Of a DNA stretch of 64,000 nucleotides, positions 24,878-33,667 are shown one piece after another. The stretch's first letter is position 1. Each line of letters starts with the position of its first letter. The DNA lies in the NCBI RefSeq assembly GCF_036088315.1, contig NZ_CP107996.1:2500501-2564500 (forward strand), written 5' to 3'. A program made the translations under genes and the position numbers. The notes beneath the pieces are model-generated. The model saw nothing but the letters and a program-made list of their open reading frames with translations, was not told the origin of the DNA and searched no databases. Source of the DNA: Streptomyces sp. NBC_00344 (GTDB lineage: Bacteria; Actinomycetota; Actinomycetes; Streptomycetales; Streptomycetaceae).

Positions 24878-25555
24878 GTGCCTTTCCTGTTGCTGATCGA
24901 GGACGACGACGCCATCCGCACGGCTCTTGAGCTGTCTCTGTCACGCCAGGGGCACCGTGTGGCCACGGCGGCCACCGGCGAGGACGGATTGAAGCTGCTG
25001 CGCGAGCAGCGGCCCGATCTGATCGTGCTGGATGTGATGCTGCCCGGGATCGACGGATTCGAGGTGTGCCGGCGGATCAGACGGACCGACCAGCTGCCGA
25101 TCATCCTGCTCACCGCGCGCAGCGACGACATCGATGTGGTGGTCGGACTGGAGTCCGGGGCCGACGACTACGTGGTCAAACCTGTGCAGGGCCGGGTGCT
25201 CGACGCCCGGATCCGTGCGGTGCTGCGCCGCGGCGAGCGCGAGTCCACCGACTCTGCGGCCTTCGGCAGTCTCGTCATCGACCGGTCCGCGATGACCGTG
25301 ACCAAGAACGGCGAGGATCTCCAGCTCACCCCGACCGAACTGCGGCTGCTCCTCGAGCTCAGCCGCAGGCCTGGGCAGGCGCTGTCCAGGCAGCAGTTGC
25401 TGCGGCTTGTCTGGGAACACGACTACCTCGGTGACTCACGGCTGGTCGACGCCTGTGTCCAGCGGCTGCGTGCGAAGGTCGAGGACGTACCCTCGTCGCC
25501 GACCCTGATCCGTACCGTCCGCGGGGTCGGCTACCGGCTGGACACGCCTCAGTGA
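24878..25555 (+). CDS. afsQ1: AfsQ1 response regulator (OmpR/PhoB family)
   Basis: The 225-residue protein has a receiver domain with acidic pocket IEDDD, phosphoacceptor Asp52 in LIVLDVMLPG and Lys in DDYVVKP. A winged-helix OmpR-type DNA-binding domain follows (LTPTELRLLLELSRRPGQALSRQQLL, then SRLVDACVQRLRAKVE and TVRGVGYRL). Phosphorylated AfsQ1 activates sigQ and antibiotic pathway regulators in S. coelicolor. The GTG at 24878 gives the expected length of 225; an ATG nine bases upstream is the alternative. A CAGAAT box seven bases before the GTG may give a leaderless transcript. The stop overlaps the afsQ2 start by four bases. Confidence 0.96.
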   Translation: MPFLLLIEDDDAIRTALELSLSRQGHRVATAATGEDGLKLLREQRPDLIVLDVMLPGIDGFEVCRRIRRTDQLPIILLTARSDDIDVVVGLESGADDYVVKPVQGRVLDARIRAVLRRGERESTDSAAFGSLVIDRSAMTVTKNGEDLQLTPTELRLLLELSRRPGQALSRQQLLRLVWEHDYLGDSRLVDACVQRLRAKVEDVPSSPTLIRTVRGVGYRLDTPQ

Positions 25556-27051
25556 GTCGTACGTTCCTCCACGGACTGCGCTGGACCAGCCTGCGGCTGC
25601 GGCTTGTCGTCGTCTTCGCCCTGGTGGCGCTCACCGCGGCCGTCTCCGCCTCCGGTATCGCCTACTGGCTCAACCGCGAGGCGGTGCTGACCCGCACCCA
25701 GGACTCCGCACTCAAGGACTTCCGGCAGGAGATGCAGAACCGGGCCGCCTCACTGCCCCTGCAGCCGTCGCAGAGCGAACTGCAGACCACCGCTTCGCAG
25801 ATAGCGGGCAGCAGCAACCCGGGCTACAGCGTGCTGCTGGTCGGTGAGCGGGCGAAGGGCAAGCCGGTCGTCGGCTATTCCAACCTGGACGGCTTCACCC
25901 TCTCCGATGTGCCGAAGCGGCTGCAGGACGCGGTGGGCAAGCAGCAGAAGGTGAGCACGGGCAATCCCTTCGCGTACCACCTGTTCTGGCAGCGCATCAC
26001 CCTGCACGGCAAGCCCTATCTGGTCGGCGGCAGCAGGATCATCGGGGGCGGCCCCACCGGCTACATGCTGACCTCGCTCGCCCAGGAGCGGGAGGATCTC
26101 AACTCGCTGGCCTGGTCGCTGGCGATCGCCACCGCGCTGGCGCTGATCGGCTCCGCGCTGCTCGCCCAGGCGTCGGCGACCACCGTCCTCAAACCCGTGC
26201 AGCGGCTCGGCGACGCTGCCAGGCGGCTCGGCGAGGGCAAACTCGACACCCGGCTCAGGGTCTCCGGCACCGACGAACTCGCCGAACTGTCGAGGACGTT
26301 CAACAGAACCGCGGAGGCGCTGGAGCAGAAGGTCAGCGACATGAGCGCCAGGGAGGAGGCCAGCCGCCGCTTCGTCGCCGACATGTCGCACGAGCTGCGG
26401 ACGCCGCTGACCGCGATCACCGCGGTGTCGGAAGTCCTGGAGGAGGAGGCCGACAGCCTCGATCCGATGATCGCGCCCGCCGTGCAGCTGGTGGTGAGCG
26501 AGACCCGCAGACTCAACACCCTGGTGGAGAACCTGATGGAGGTCACCCGCTTCGACGCGGGCACCGCCAGGCTGGTCCTCGACCATGTGGACATCGCCGA
26601 CCAGATCACCGCCTGCATCGACGCCCGTGCCTGGCTGGACGCGGTGGAGCTCGACGCGGACCGCGGCATCCTGGTGAGCCTCGACCCGCGCCGCCTCGAT
26701 GTCATCCTGGCCAATCTGATCGGGAACGCCCTGAAGCACGGCGGATCGCCGGTCCGGGTCGCCGTACGCATCGAGGGCGACGAGCTGGTCATCGAGGTCC
26801 AGGACCACGGCCCCGGCATCCCCGAGGACGTGCTCCCCCATGTCTTCGACCGTTTCTACAAGGCGAGTGCGTCCCGACCGCGCTCCGAGGGCAGCGGCCT
26901 CGGTCTCTCCATCGCGATGGAGAACGCGCACATCCACGGCGGGGACATCACGGCGGCCAACGCGCCGGACGGCGGCGCGGTGTTCGTCCTGCGGCTGCCG
27001 CGCCACCCCGCGGACCCCGCGGGGGACGAACAGGAAGGCGACAGCGCATGA
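25552..27051 (+). CDS. afsQ2: AfsQ2 sensor histidine kinase
   Basis: The 499-residue membrane kinase has transmembrane helix 1 at about 15-39, an extracytoplasmic sensor region of about 145 residues, helix 2 at about 186-206, a HAMP domain (TTVLKPVQRLGDAARRL) and the phosphoacceptor His280 in VADMSHELRTPL. The ATP-binding domain shows the N box NLIGNALKHG, G1 DHGPGIPED, F box VFDRFYKA and G2 GSGLGLSIA. It phosphorylates AfsQ1. The gene overlaps afsQ1 by four bases and the following lipoprotein gene by four bases, so the three are one operon. Confidence 0.95.
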   Translation: MSRTFLHGLRWTSLRLRLVVVFALVALTAAVSASGIAYWLNREAVLTRTQDSALKDFRQEMQNRAASLPLQPSQSELQTTASQIAGSSNPGYSVLLVGERAKGKPVVGYSNLDGFTLSDVPKRLQDAVGKQQKVSTGNPFAYHLFWQRITLHGKPYLVGGSRIIGGGPTGYMLTSLAQEREDLNSLAWSLAIATALALIGSALLAQASATTVLKPVQRLGDAARRLGEGKLDTRLRVSGTDELAELSRTFNRTAEALEQKVSDMSAREEASRRFVADMSHELRTPLTAITAVSEVLEEEADSLDPMIAPAVQLVVSETRRLNTLVENLMEVTRFDAGTARLVLDHVDIADQITACIDARAWLDAVELDADRGILVSLDPRRLDVILANLIGNALKHGGSPVRVAVRIEGDELVIEVQDHGPGIPEDVLPHVFDRFYKASASRPRSEGSGLGLSIAMENAHIHGGDITAANAPDGGAVFVLRLPRHPADPAGDEQEGDSA

Positions 27052-27659
27052 GGGCGGGCAGGCCGGCGACGGCTCTCATAGGGATGACCGCCGTGGTCTC
27101 GGTGGCCGCCGGGTGCGGGATCCGGGACACCTCGGTACCGGTGGACGCGGGCGCCGCACCGTCCCGGGTGGCCTGCGACCTGCCCGCGCCCAACGTCACG
27201 GCCCAGGCTCTCGAGGGCATCCCGGTGCGGGTCTATCTGGTCTGCGGCAGCCGTCTCGTACCGGTCGACCGTACGGTGCAGATCGCCGAGGGCAGGACGC
27301 TGTCCGACGGTGTACGGGTCGCCGAGAAGCTGCTGGACGAGCTGCGGGAACAGCCGACCGCCGCAGAGAAGGACGCCGGGTTCGCCACCGATGTGCGGAC
27401 CCCGCTCTCGGTGAGCGCCGGGAGGAGCAGCGATCCGGACGGCGCGCTGCGGCTGAGCCGCGATCCGGCGGACCTGCCGTCCGCCGCGCTGGCCCAGATC
27501 GTCTGCACCTACGCGGAGAGCGCGGCGGCCGGGGCCGATGGTGCGGTGGTGCTCGGCGGTCCGGGCCAGGACCCGCCGCGCGCCTACTCCTGCACCCAGC
27601 AGCTGAAGACCAGCCCGGACTCCGACCCGGATCCCGGCGACGTACGGACCGGGAGATGA
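27048..27659 (+). CDS. Lipoprotein with GerMN-like domain, AfsQ operon
   Basis: The 203-residue protein has a signal sequence ending in the lipobox VAAGC (lipidated Cys near residue 22). The mature part (VRVYLVCGSRLVPVDRTVQ, SDGVRVAEKLLDELREQPTAAEKDAGFATDV, ALAQIVCTYAE) resembles the GerMN domain found in spore-germination and LpqB lipoproteins. It overlaps the afsQ2 stop by four bases (ATGA), so production is coupled to the sensor. A lipoprotein so tightly linked to a sensor kinase may modulate its extracellular signal sensing, as LpqB does for MtrB; this is inference. Confidence 0.85.
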   Translation: MRAGRPATALIGMTAVVSVAAGCGIRDTSVPVDAGAAPSRVACDLPAPNVTAQALEGIPVRVYLVCGSRLVPVDRTVQIAEGRTLSDGVRVAEKLLDELREQPTAAEKDAGFATDVRTPLSVSAGRSSDPDGALRLSRDPADLPSAALAQIVCTYAESAAAGADGAVVLGGPGQDPPRAYSCTQQLKTSPDSDPDPGDVRTGR

Positions 27660-27703
27660 CGGACCGCCCGCTCCCGGCGGCCGTACCGCGGGGCCCGGGA
27701 GCG

Positions 27704-27719
27704 GTGACGTCACAGTGAC
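27704..27719 (+). promoter_or_regulatory. Second AfsQ1 box, before the VanZ-like gene
   Basis: GTGAC (27704-27708), six bases (GTCACA), GTGAC (27715-27719) matches the AfsQ1 consensus GTnAC-N6-GTnAC. It is 46 bases upstream of the VanZ-like start and 45 bases after the lipoprotein stop. The spacer itself contains GTCAC, making an extra overlapping palindromic half. Confidence 0.65.
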
Positions 27720-27764
27720 AAACTCGGCGGAACCGAACCCGCCGCTCACCGCGTCTTGGGGAGC

Positions 27765-28319
27765 GTGCGTCAAGGAATCGACGGTCGCTCCGTCATCCGG
27801 TCCCGTGTCGGGGGGATACTCCTCCTCGCCGCGCATCTACTGATCGTCGGCTGGCTGACGCTGCGCCCGCTCGACGTGATGTGGGTGACCGCGTCGAACT
27901 TCACCCCGTTCGCCGGGATCAGGGCGGACCTCGCCCTGGGCGCCTTCGCGGCCACCCGCAGGATCGGCGAGGGACTGCTGCTGCTGGCGCCGCTCGGGGT
28001 GCTGCTGCCCCTGGCGGGCGGGCGGCTGGATGTCTCGCCCTGGGCCTCGCTGGCCCGTACGGTCGCGTCCGGCGCGCTGATCTCGCTGGCCATCGAGCTG
28101 CTGCAGACCGGGGTGCCCGGGCAGGTCGTCGATGTGGACTCGCTGCTGCTGAACACCGTCGGTGTGGCCCTGGCACACGCCGCCGTCGTACCGGCCGCGC
28201 GCTCCCGGATGCGGGGCAGGCAGGCGCACACCGGACGCAGCGTGCGCCCGCGGCGGAAGGCGGAAGGGGCCCCTCAGGGGGCGACCCCGACGATTCCCAG
28301 GGTCGGCGTCGCCCCGTAG
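27765..28319 (+). CDS. VanZ-like membrane protein
   Basis: The protein (184 residues from GTG 27765; a TTG at 27756 adds three) has helices LLAAHLLIVGWLTLRPL, GEGLLLLAPLGVLLPLAGG, VASGALISLAIELLQTG and VDSLLLNTVGVALAHAAVV. These fit the VanZ family, including the conserved FxPFxG-type loop (NFTPFAGI), IELLQ and DVDSLLLNTVG. VanZ relatives confer low teicoplanin resistance or act on the cell envelope. An AfsQ1 box precedes it. The C-terminus is basic and low complexity and overlaps a strong inverted repeat. The exact start is uncertain because the GGGGAG ahead of the GTG is too close. Confidence 0.82.
   Translation: MRQGIDGRSVIRSRVGGILLLAAHLLIVGWLTLRPLDVMWVTASNFTPFAGIRADLALGAFAATRRIGEGLLLLAPLGVLLPLAGGRLDVSPWASLARTVASGALISLAIELLQTGVPGQVVDVDSLLLNTVGVALAHAAVVPAARSRMRGRQAHTGRSVRPRRKAEGAPQGATPTIPRVGVAP
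28278..28317. terminator. Inverted repeat within the 3' end of the VanZ-like gene
   Basis: GGGGCGAC plus CCGAC on the left pair with GTCGG plus GTCGCCCC on the right with one internal mismatch, spanning 28278-28317. It ends just before the stop codon, so the terminator is partly coding. Confidence 0.6.
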
Positions 28320-28409
28320 AGCGACGCTCCGCCTCGCTGCCGGCGGCATGATGGAAGGACGGGGAGCTCGATGGAGCAGCTCCCACGACGCTTCGCGAAG
28401 GAGCCCCTC

Positions 28410-28610
28410 ATGTCCGCACTTGCCCGCCCCCGTGAAGGCCGCGTCCTCGGTGGAGTGTGCGCAGCGCTGGCACGGCGCTTCGGCACCTCTGCGACGACGA
28501 TGCGAGTCATCTTCGTGGTCTCGTGTCTGCTGCCGGGACCGCAGTTCCTGCTCTACCTGGTGCTGTGGATCGTGCTGCCCGACGAGGAGAAGGCGTCGGC
28601 CGCCTGGTAG
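28410..28610 (+). CDS. PspC-domain small membrane protein
   Basis: The 66-residue protein is a single PspC domain: LARPREGRVLGGVCAALARRFG, TTMRVIFVVSC, then GPQFLLYLVLWIVLPDE, with one hydrophobic helix and the conserved final LPxE. PspC proteins sense envelope stress; short single-domain actinobacterial ones are common. GAAGGAG lies nine bases ahead of the ATG at 28410. A longer in-frame start at 28371 lacks such a site. Confidence 0.85.
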   Translation: MSALARPREGRVLGGVCAALARRFGTSATTMRVIFVVSCLLPGPQFLLYLVLWIVLPDEEKASAAW

Positions 28611-28656
28611 CCCGCCATCCCGCAGCCCGGCGTTCCGGGCTGCCCCGCCCGCCAGG

Positions 28657-28702
28657 GCAGCGGGGCCGCACACCCCTGGGGACGGGTGTGCGGCCCCGCT
28701 GC
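28657..28702. terminator. 19-bp stem hairpin after the PspC gene
   Basis: Bases 28657-28675 and 28684-28702 are exact reverse complements with an 8-base loop. It lies between convergent genes. Confidence 0.9.
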
Positions 28703-28743
28703 TGTGCTGCCGCGGTTCTCCCGCGGGTGCGCCGTGGGAGTGC

Positions 28744-29079
28744 TCAGCCGCCGAGGCCGGGCAGCGCGGCGCGGGTCACGCCACCGGTCGGCAGTCCGCC
28801 GAGGAGGCCGGAGGCGGGGTTGGCCATGTGGGGAGTGGGCAGCGCCTGGGACACGGTGCTGCCCATGGCGGTGCGCCCGGCCGCCAGGGATTCGCCGGCA
28901 CCGGCCGGCAGCGTCGACGCGCTGCTGTCCGAGGGAAGCTGGCCGGCGACGGTGTCCAGCGTGCCGGCCAGGTCCGGCGTGGCCTTCACGGTGGCCGCCG
29001 AGGCGGACCCCGCGGCGGCCGCGGCGAAGGCGGCACCGACGAGGGCGACGCCGAGGGTCTTGGCAGCAGACTGCTTCAT
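28744..29079 (-). CDS. Small secreted protein of unknown function
   Basis: The 111-residue protein has a Sec signal (KQSAAKTLGVALVGAAFAAAAAGSASA), cleavage likely after SASA. The short mature part contains VKATPDLAGTLDTVAGQLP and GSTVSQALPTPHMANPASGLLGGLP and has no recognised catalytic motif. It is similar in style to short secreted proteins often encoded in Streptomyces near envelope genes. ATG 29079 with AAGGA ten bases upstream is preferred to an earlier in-frame start. It is followed by, and converges on, the PspC gene terminator. Confidence 0.75.
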   Translation of the reverse strand: MKQSAAKTLGVALVGAAFAAAAAGSASAATVKATPDLAGTLDTVAGQLPSDSSASTLPAGAGESLAAGRTAMGSTVSQALPTPHMANPASGLLGGLPTGGVTRAALPGLGG

Positions 29080-29153
29080 GAGGAAAACGTCCTTGCGAAG
29101 GGGAATTGAGCGGCTACGCACGGTAGCCATCCATTCGCACGGCCCGCAAACAC

Positions 29154-29191
29154 CACGAGCGGCCGGAGAGGACGGTCTCCGGCCGCTCGTG
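29154..29191. terminator. 16-bp stem hairpin after add
   Basis: CACGAGCGGCCGGAGA (29154-29169) and TCTCCGGCCGCTCGTG (29176-29191) form a perfect stem with a 6-base loop, 12 bases beyond the add stop. Confidence 0.92.
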
Positions 29192-29202
29192 AGTCTGTAC
29201 GG

Positions 29203-30357
29203 TCAGCTCGTCGCAGCCGTGGAACCACTGGTCACAGCGGTCTGGCGGAACAGCCACTCGGACTTCAGTTCGGCGTAGCCGGGCTTGATGACCTCGTTGA
29301 TCATGGCCAGCCGTTCATCGAAAGGAATGAACGCTGATTTCATCGCATTGACGGTGAACCACTGCATGTCGTCGAGCGTGTAGTCGAACACATCGACCAG
29401 GGACTCGAATTCACGGCTCATCGTGGTGCCGGACATCAGGCGGTTGTCGGTGTTCACGGTGGCCCGGAAGTGCAGCTTCCTGAGCAGCCCGATCGGGTGG
29501 TCGGCGTAGGAGGCGGCGGCGCCGGTCTGCAGGTTGGACGTCGGGCAGAGCTCCAGCGGAATGCGCTTGTCCCGGACATACGACGCGAGGCGACCCAGCT
29601 TCACGGTGCCGTCGTCGGCCACCTCGATGTCGTCGATGATACGGACCCCGTGCCCGAGCCGGTCGGCTCCGCACCACTGCAGCGCCTGCCAGATCGACGG
29701 CAGTCCGAACGCCTCGCCCGCGTGGATGGTGAAGTGGTTGTTCTCCCGCTTCAGGTACTCGAAGGCGTCGAGGTGCCTGGTGGGCGGGAAGCCCGCCTCG
29801 GCGCCCGCGATGTCGAAGCCGACCACGCCCAGATCGCGGTAGCTGTTCGCGAGTTCGGCGATCTCCAGCGCCCTGGCGGCGTGCCGCATGGCGGTGAGCA
29901 GCGCACCGACGCGGATCCGGCGGCCGTTCTCGCGGGCGATCCGCTCGCCCTCCCGGAAGCCCTCGTTGACGGCCTCGACGACCTCTTCGAGGCTGAGGCC
30001 GCCCTCCAGGTGCTGCTCGGGGGCGTACCGGATCTCCGCGTACACCACACCGTCCTCCGCCAGGTCCTCGGCGCACTCGGCGGCGACCCGCACCAGCGCC
30101 TCACGCGTCTGCATGACGGCACAGGTGTGCGCGAAGGTCTCCAGATAGCGCTCCAGCGAACCGGAGTCGGCCGCCGCCCGGAACCAGATGCCGAGCTTGT
30201 CCGCGTCGGTCTCCGGAAGGGCCTCGTAGCCGGCCGCCCGGGCGAGTTCGATGATGGTGCCGGGGCGCAGACCGCCGTCGAGGTGGTCGTGCAGCAGCAC
30301 CTTCGGCGCTCGGCTGATCTGGTTCGTGGTGGGCGATTGCGTGGTCTGGCTCGTCAT
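29203..30357 (-). CDS. add: Adenosine deaminase
   Basis: The 384-residue enzyme deaminates (deoxy)adenosine to (deoxy)inosine, the substrate of the nucleoside phosphorylase encoded at 12818-13639. Zinc ligands and catalytic residues are visible: HDHLDG near residue 22, IHAGEAFG with the catalytic glutamate, [19 protein letters not shown] and VNTDNRLM with the final aspartate. The ATG at 30357 fits a TACAGT -10 box six bases upstream and a perfect CTACGCGCGTAG operator. The transcript is therefore probably leaderless and co-regulated with deoC. The N-terminal 16 residues (Thr/Gln/Ser-rich) are not conserved. Confidence 0.95.
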   Translation of the reverse strand: MTSQTTQSPTTNQISRAPKVLLHDHLDGGLRPGTIIELARAAGYEALPETDADKLGIWFRAAADSGSLERYLETFAHTCAVMQTREALVRVAAECAEDLAEDGVVYAEIRYAPEQHLEGGLSLEEVVEAVNEGFREGERIARENGRRIRVGALLTAMRHAARALEIAELANSYRDLGVVGFDIAGAEAGFPPTRHLDAFEYLKRENNHFTIHAGEAFGLPSIWQALQWCGADRLGHGVRIIDDIEVADDGTVKLGRLASYVRDKRIPLELCPTSNLQTGAAASYADHPIGLLRKLHFRATVNTDNRLMSGTTMSREFESLVDVFDYTLDDMQWFTVNAMKSAFIPFDERLAMINEVIKPGYAELKSEWLFRQTAVTSGSTAATS

Positions 30358-30363
30358 CCGTGC

Positions 30364-30385
30364 ACTGTAGCCCCTACGCGCGTAG
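30364..30385 (-). promoter_or_regulatory. CTACGCGCGTAG operator and -10 box of add
   Basis: The perfect palindrome is at 30374-30385. On the minus strand TACAGT (30369 to 30364) follows it by four bases, then six bases to the ATG at 30357. The operator overlaps the promoter spacer, as at deoC. Confidence 0.78.
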
Positions 30386-30460
30386 AACCGGGTGGGCCGA
30401 TATGTAACAGTGACCGTCCTGAAGGGTGGTGTACACCTTCGCTTCTGAGACTGTTCCGTT

Positions 30461-31225
30461 ATGGCACAGCAAGCACCAGGCCTGCCGGAAGCGCGGCTGG
30501 GACGGGCAGTTGGGGCAGACGGCGCGCAGTCGGCGGTCAGCGGCGTGGTGCTGCTGCTGCCCGACGGCGCCCCGCTCTCCACCCGCCGCCCCTCCCCCCT
30601 CCCGTACGCCTCCCTGCAGCCCCTGGCCCGCAGACTGGCCCGCGCCGGACGCGGCGACGGCCTTGCGGCCCATGTCGTCCGCTACCGGTTCCACGGGTGG
30701 AACGGCACCGACGCGCATCTCGCCGAGGACGCGGCCTGGGGGGTGGACGAGGTGATGCGGCGCTACGGTGACGTGCCCGTCTGCCTGGCCGGCCACGGCA
30801 TGGGCGGCCGTGCGGCCCTGCACGCGGCCGGCCACCGGGCCGTCACCTCCGTCTTCGCGATGGCCCCCTGGCTCCCCGAGGACGACAGGGCTGCCGTGCC
30901 CGAACCGGTGAGACAACTGGTCGGCCGTCAGGTCCTGATCGTGCACGGCACGACCGACTCCCGCTCGGACCCCGAACTCTCCTACCGTCTCGCCGAACGT
31001 GCCAAGAAGACCAACCACGACATCTGCCGCTTCGAGGTGCACTCGGACGGGCATGCGCTGCGCCAGCACCGGGCCGAAGTGGTGGCCCTCGCATCGGACT
31101 TCGTGCGGGGCACGCTCTTCTCCAGGGCCTTCGCCAGACCGGTGGCCGACGCGTTCGCGGCCCCGCCGCCGCTGGGCCTGCGCATGCCACTGGCAGCCGG
31201 CTTCGGGCGCACGCTCGGCCGGTAG
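30461..31225 (+). CDS. Alpha/beta-hydrolase homologue lacking the nucleophile serine
   Basis: The 254-residue protein has the alpha/beta-hydrolase fold: [12 protein letters not shown] (first strand and oxyanion region), [53 protein letters not shown] and [10 protein letters not shown]. The nucleophile elbow reads GHGMGG: Gly113 stands where GxSxG has serine. The aspartate (HGTTD) and histidine (SDGHA) are present. So ordinary ester or peptide hydrolysis is not expected, and it may bind a ligand or use another chemistry. It is divergent from add. There is no obvious ribosome site. Confidence 0.85.
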   Translation: MAQQAPGLPEARLGRAVGADGAQSAVSGVVLLLPDGAPLSTRRPSPLPYASLQPLARRLARAGRGDGLAAHVVRYRFHGWNGTDAHLAEDAAWGVDEVMRRYGDVPVCLAGHGMGGRAALHAAGHRAVTSVFAMAPWLPEDDRAAVPEPVRQLVGRQVLIVHGTTDSRSDPELSYRLAERAKKTNHDICRFEVHSDGHALRQHRAEVVALASDFVRGTLFSRAFARPVADAFAAPPPLGLRMPLAAGFGRTLGR

Positions 31226-31258
31226 CCGGGGGGGGCCGGCCCCCGGGTCCGCCGCCCG

Positions 31259-32212
31259 TCACTCCGGCAGCAGCTTCCCCCGCCGCGACAGCAGGAACTC
31301 CTTGAAGGCCGCGACGGGGGCCGTGTCCGGATGGCCGTCCAGCCACGCCACCCCGATCTCCCGTACCGCTCGCGGTGCGGTGACGGCCAGCTCCACCACC
31401 CCCGGCCTCGCCACCGCCGGCGGCGGCAGCAGCGCCACCCCCAGACCGGCCGCGACCAGACCGCGCAGTGTCTCCGCCTCCTCGCCCTCGAAGGCGACCC
31501 GCGGGGTGAACCCGGCCTCGGCGCACAGGTCGTCGGTGATGCGCCGCAGTCCGTAGCCCGGCTCCAGCGTCACGAACGTCTCGTCGGCGGCTTCCGCGAG
31601 CCGGACCCGCTTGCGGCCGGCGAGCCGGTGGTCGTCCGGCACCACGAGGCGCAGCCGTTGCTCGTCGAGCCTGCGGCTGACCAGGTCGGGTGCGTCGGGG
31701 ACCGGCGATGTCAGACAGAGGTCGAGCTCCCCCGCCCGCAGCCGGCTGATCATCGCCTCGCCGTAGTTCTGCACCAGCTGGAACCGCACCCGCGGATGAC
31801 CTGCCCGGAAGGCCCTGATCAGGGCGGGCACCGTCTCGGATCCCATGGTGTGCAGAAATCCGAAGGAGACCCTGCCCGCGGTCGGGTCGGCGTCCGCCCG
31901 CACCGAGTCCGCCGCGCGCTCGACCTCGGCGAGGGCCCGCTCGACGGTGCCGAGGAAGGTGCGGCCCGCCGGGGTCAGCGAGACCGTACGGCCCCTGCGC
32001 GCGAACAGCGCCACACCCAGGTCGGCCTCCAGTCTGACCATGGCCCGCGACAGGGTGGACTGCGGCACCGACAGCTCCTGCGCAGCCCGGGTCACATGCT
32101 CATGGCGCGCCACCGCCTCGAAGTACGCGAGACGCGGTGCGAGCAGGAGTCGGATGTCGTCTTCGTAACTGCTCGGTGACAGCCGCGGCTGTGAGCTGTA
32201 GTCATGCGCCAT
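31259..32212 (-). CDS. LysR-family transcriptional regulator
   Basis: The 317-residue protein has the LysR helix-turn-helix (APRLAYFEAVARHEHVTRAAQELSVPQSTLSRAMVRLEADLGVALFARRGR) and a periplasmic-binding-like effector domain (GRVSFGFLHTMGSETVPALIRAFRAGHP). It is divergent from an MFS exporter gene, with a palindrome in the spacer, so regulation of that transporter is likely. The ATG at 32212 is preferred; a CATAAT box seven bases upstream suggests a leaderless mRNA. Confidence 0.92.
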   Translation of the reverse strand: MAHDYSSQPRLSPSSYEDDIRLLLAPRLAYFEAVARHEHVTRAAQELSVPQSTLSRAMVRLEADLGVALFARRGRTVSLTPAGRTFLGTVERALAEVERAADSVRADADPTAGRVSFGFLHTMGSETVPALIRAFRAGHPRVRFQLVQNYGEAMISRLRAGELDLCLTSPVPDAPDLVSRRLDEQRLRLVVPDDHRLAGRKRVRLAEAADETFVTLEPGYGLRRITDDLCAEAGFTPRVAFEGEEAETLRGLVAAGLGVALLPPPAVARPGVVELAVTAPRAVREIGVAWLDGHPDTAPVAAFKEFLLSRRGKLLPE

Positions 32213-32229
32213 GGGAACGATTATGACCA

Positions 32230-32268
32230 GTCCATGCATTGGACGCATGAGGATCGGCGGCCTACGTT
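32230..32268. promoter_or_regulatory. LysR-type operator and MFS promoter in the divergent spacer
   Basis: GTCCA (32230-32234), TGCAT, TGGAC (32240-32244) is a 15-bp inverted repeat between the lysR and MFS starts. TACGTT (32263-32268) lies six bases before the MFS ATG at 32275, a leaderless -10 box. Confidence 0.6.
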
Positions 32269-32274
32269 CGCTGT

Positions 32275-33555
32275 ATGCCTCCTGCAAGTACCGGGGTGCT
32301 CACCACGGTGAGTGCCTCCGCCGCGCCGTCATCCGATTCCCGGCCCCAGCAGCTCACCCCGGGACGCCCCGGCTACCGCCGGATGAGCTTCGCGCTCTTC
32401 GCCGCCGGTATGGCCACGTTCGCGCTGCTCTACTCGACCCAGGCACTGCTGCCCGCCATCACCGCGGACTTCGGCGTCACGGCGAGCCAGGCCAGCTGGA
32501 CGGTGTCCGCCGCGACCGGCGGGCTGGCGCTCTTCGTGCTGCCGCTCAGCGCGCTCTCGGAACGCTTCGGGCGGCGGACGATGATGACCGCTTCGCTCGC
32601 GGTTGCCGTCGGCATCGGACTGCTGGTGCCGTTCGCACCGGGTCTGGGCTGGCTGATCGCGCTGCGCGCCGTGCAGGGCGCCGCCCTCGCGGGTCTGCCG
32701 GCGTCCGCGATGGCCTTTCTCGCCGAGGAGGTGCAGCCGAAGGCGCTGGTCGCGGCGATCGGTCTGTTCGTGGCGGGCAACTCCATCGGCGGGATGAGCG
32801 GCCGCATCCTCGCCGGCTGGGTGGCGCAGGCCTGGGGCTGGCGGGCGGCGCTCGGCGCGATCGGCGTGGTCGCGGTCGTCTGCGCGGTCGTCTTCCGTCT
32901 CATGCTTCCGGCGGCACGTAACTTCAGCCCGGTCTCCCTCAACCTCCGCGCCCTCGGCCGCACCGTCGCCGCACACGTGGGCGACCCACTGCTGCGCAGG
33001 CTGTACGCCATCGGCGCGCTCTTCATGACGGTCTTCGGCGCCGTCTACACCGTGATCGGCTACCGGCTGGTCGACGCCCCTTTCGGTCTGGCCCAGGGCC
33101 TCGCGGGTTCGGTCTTCCTGGTCTACCTGGTCGGCACGGTCTCGTCCGCCGCTGCCGGGCGGCTGGTCGGCCGGCTCGGCCGCCGTGGCGCGCTCTATCT
33201 CGCGGGGTCGACGACCGCCGCCGGGCTGCTGCTCTCGCTGGCCGATGTGCTGGCGGCGGTTCTCCTCGGACTCGTACTCATCACGGCGGGCTTCTTCGCC
33301 GGGCACGCGGTCGCCTCGTCCTCCGTGAGCCACACAGCGAAGACCGGACGCGCCCAGGCGTCGGCGCTCTACCAGTCGGCGTACTACCTGGGCAGCAGCG
33401 CGGGCGGCGCGCTCGGCGCGATCGCCTTCCACGCGGGTGGCTGGGCGGGCACGGTCGCGCTGGGGCTGCTCGCCGTGCTCGGCGTCGTGGCGATCACGCT
33501 GTACGGATCGCACCGCGCCCGCTCGGCACAGCGGCTGCCCGTCGCGGCCCGCTGA
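32275..33555 (+). CDS. Major facilitator superfamily transporter
   Basis: The 426-residue protein has about twelve transmembrane helices, beginning FALFAAGMATFALLYSTQALLPAI and including the inter-helix 2/3 motif LSALSERFGRRTMM typical of drug/H+ antiporters. AYHAGG-like and YQSAYYLGSSAGGALG segments place it with the sugar/drug exporters often paired with a LysR regulator. The substrate is unknown. The N-terminal 35 residues are Ser/Pro-rich and cytoplasmic. Confidence 0.92.
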   Translation: MPPASTGVLTTVSASAAPSSDSRPQQLTPGRPGYRRMSFALFAAGMATFALLYSTQALLPAITADFGVTASQASWTVSAATGGLALFVLPLSALSERFGRRTMMTASLAVAVGIGLLVPFAPGLGWLIALRAVQGAALAGLPASAMAFLAEEVQPKALVAAIGLFVAGNSIGGMSGRILAGWVAQAWGWRAALGAIGVVAVVCAVVFRLMLPAARNFSPVSLNLRALGRTVAAHVGDPLLRRLYAIGALFMTVFGAVYTVIGYRLVDAPFGLAQGLAGSVFLVYLVGTVSSAAAGRLVGRLGRRGALYLAGSTTAAGLLLSLADVLAAVLLGLVLITAGFFAGHAVASSSVSHTAKTGRAQASALYQSAYYLGSSAGGALGAIAFHAGGWAGTVALGLLAVLGVVAITLYGSHRARSAQRLPVAAR

Positions 33556-33667
33556 CCGGAGGACGGAAGAACCGTGGCGCGGCCGTGCAACTGCCGGCCG
33601 CCCCCGGCCGTCTACCTCTCCGAACACACGAATTGCGCAGCACATGCGGAGAAGAAGGACGGGTCGC

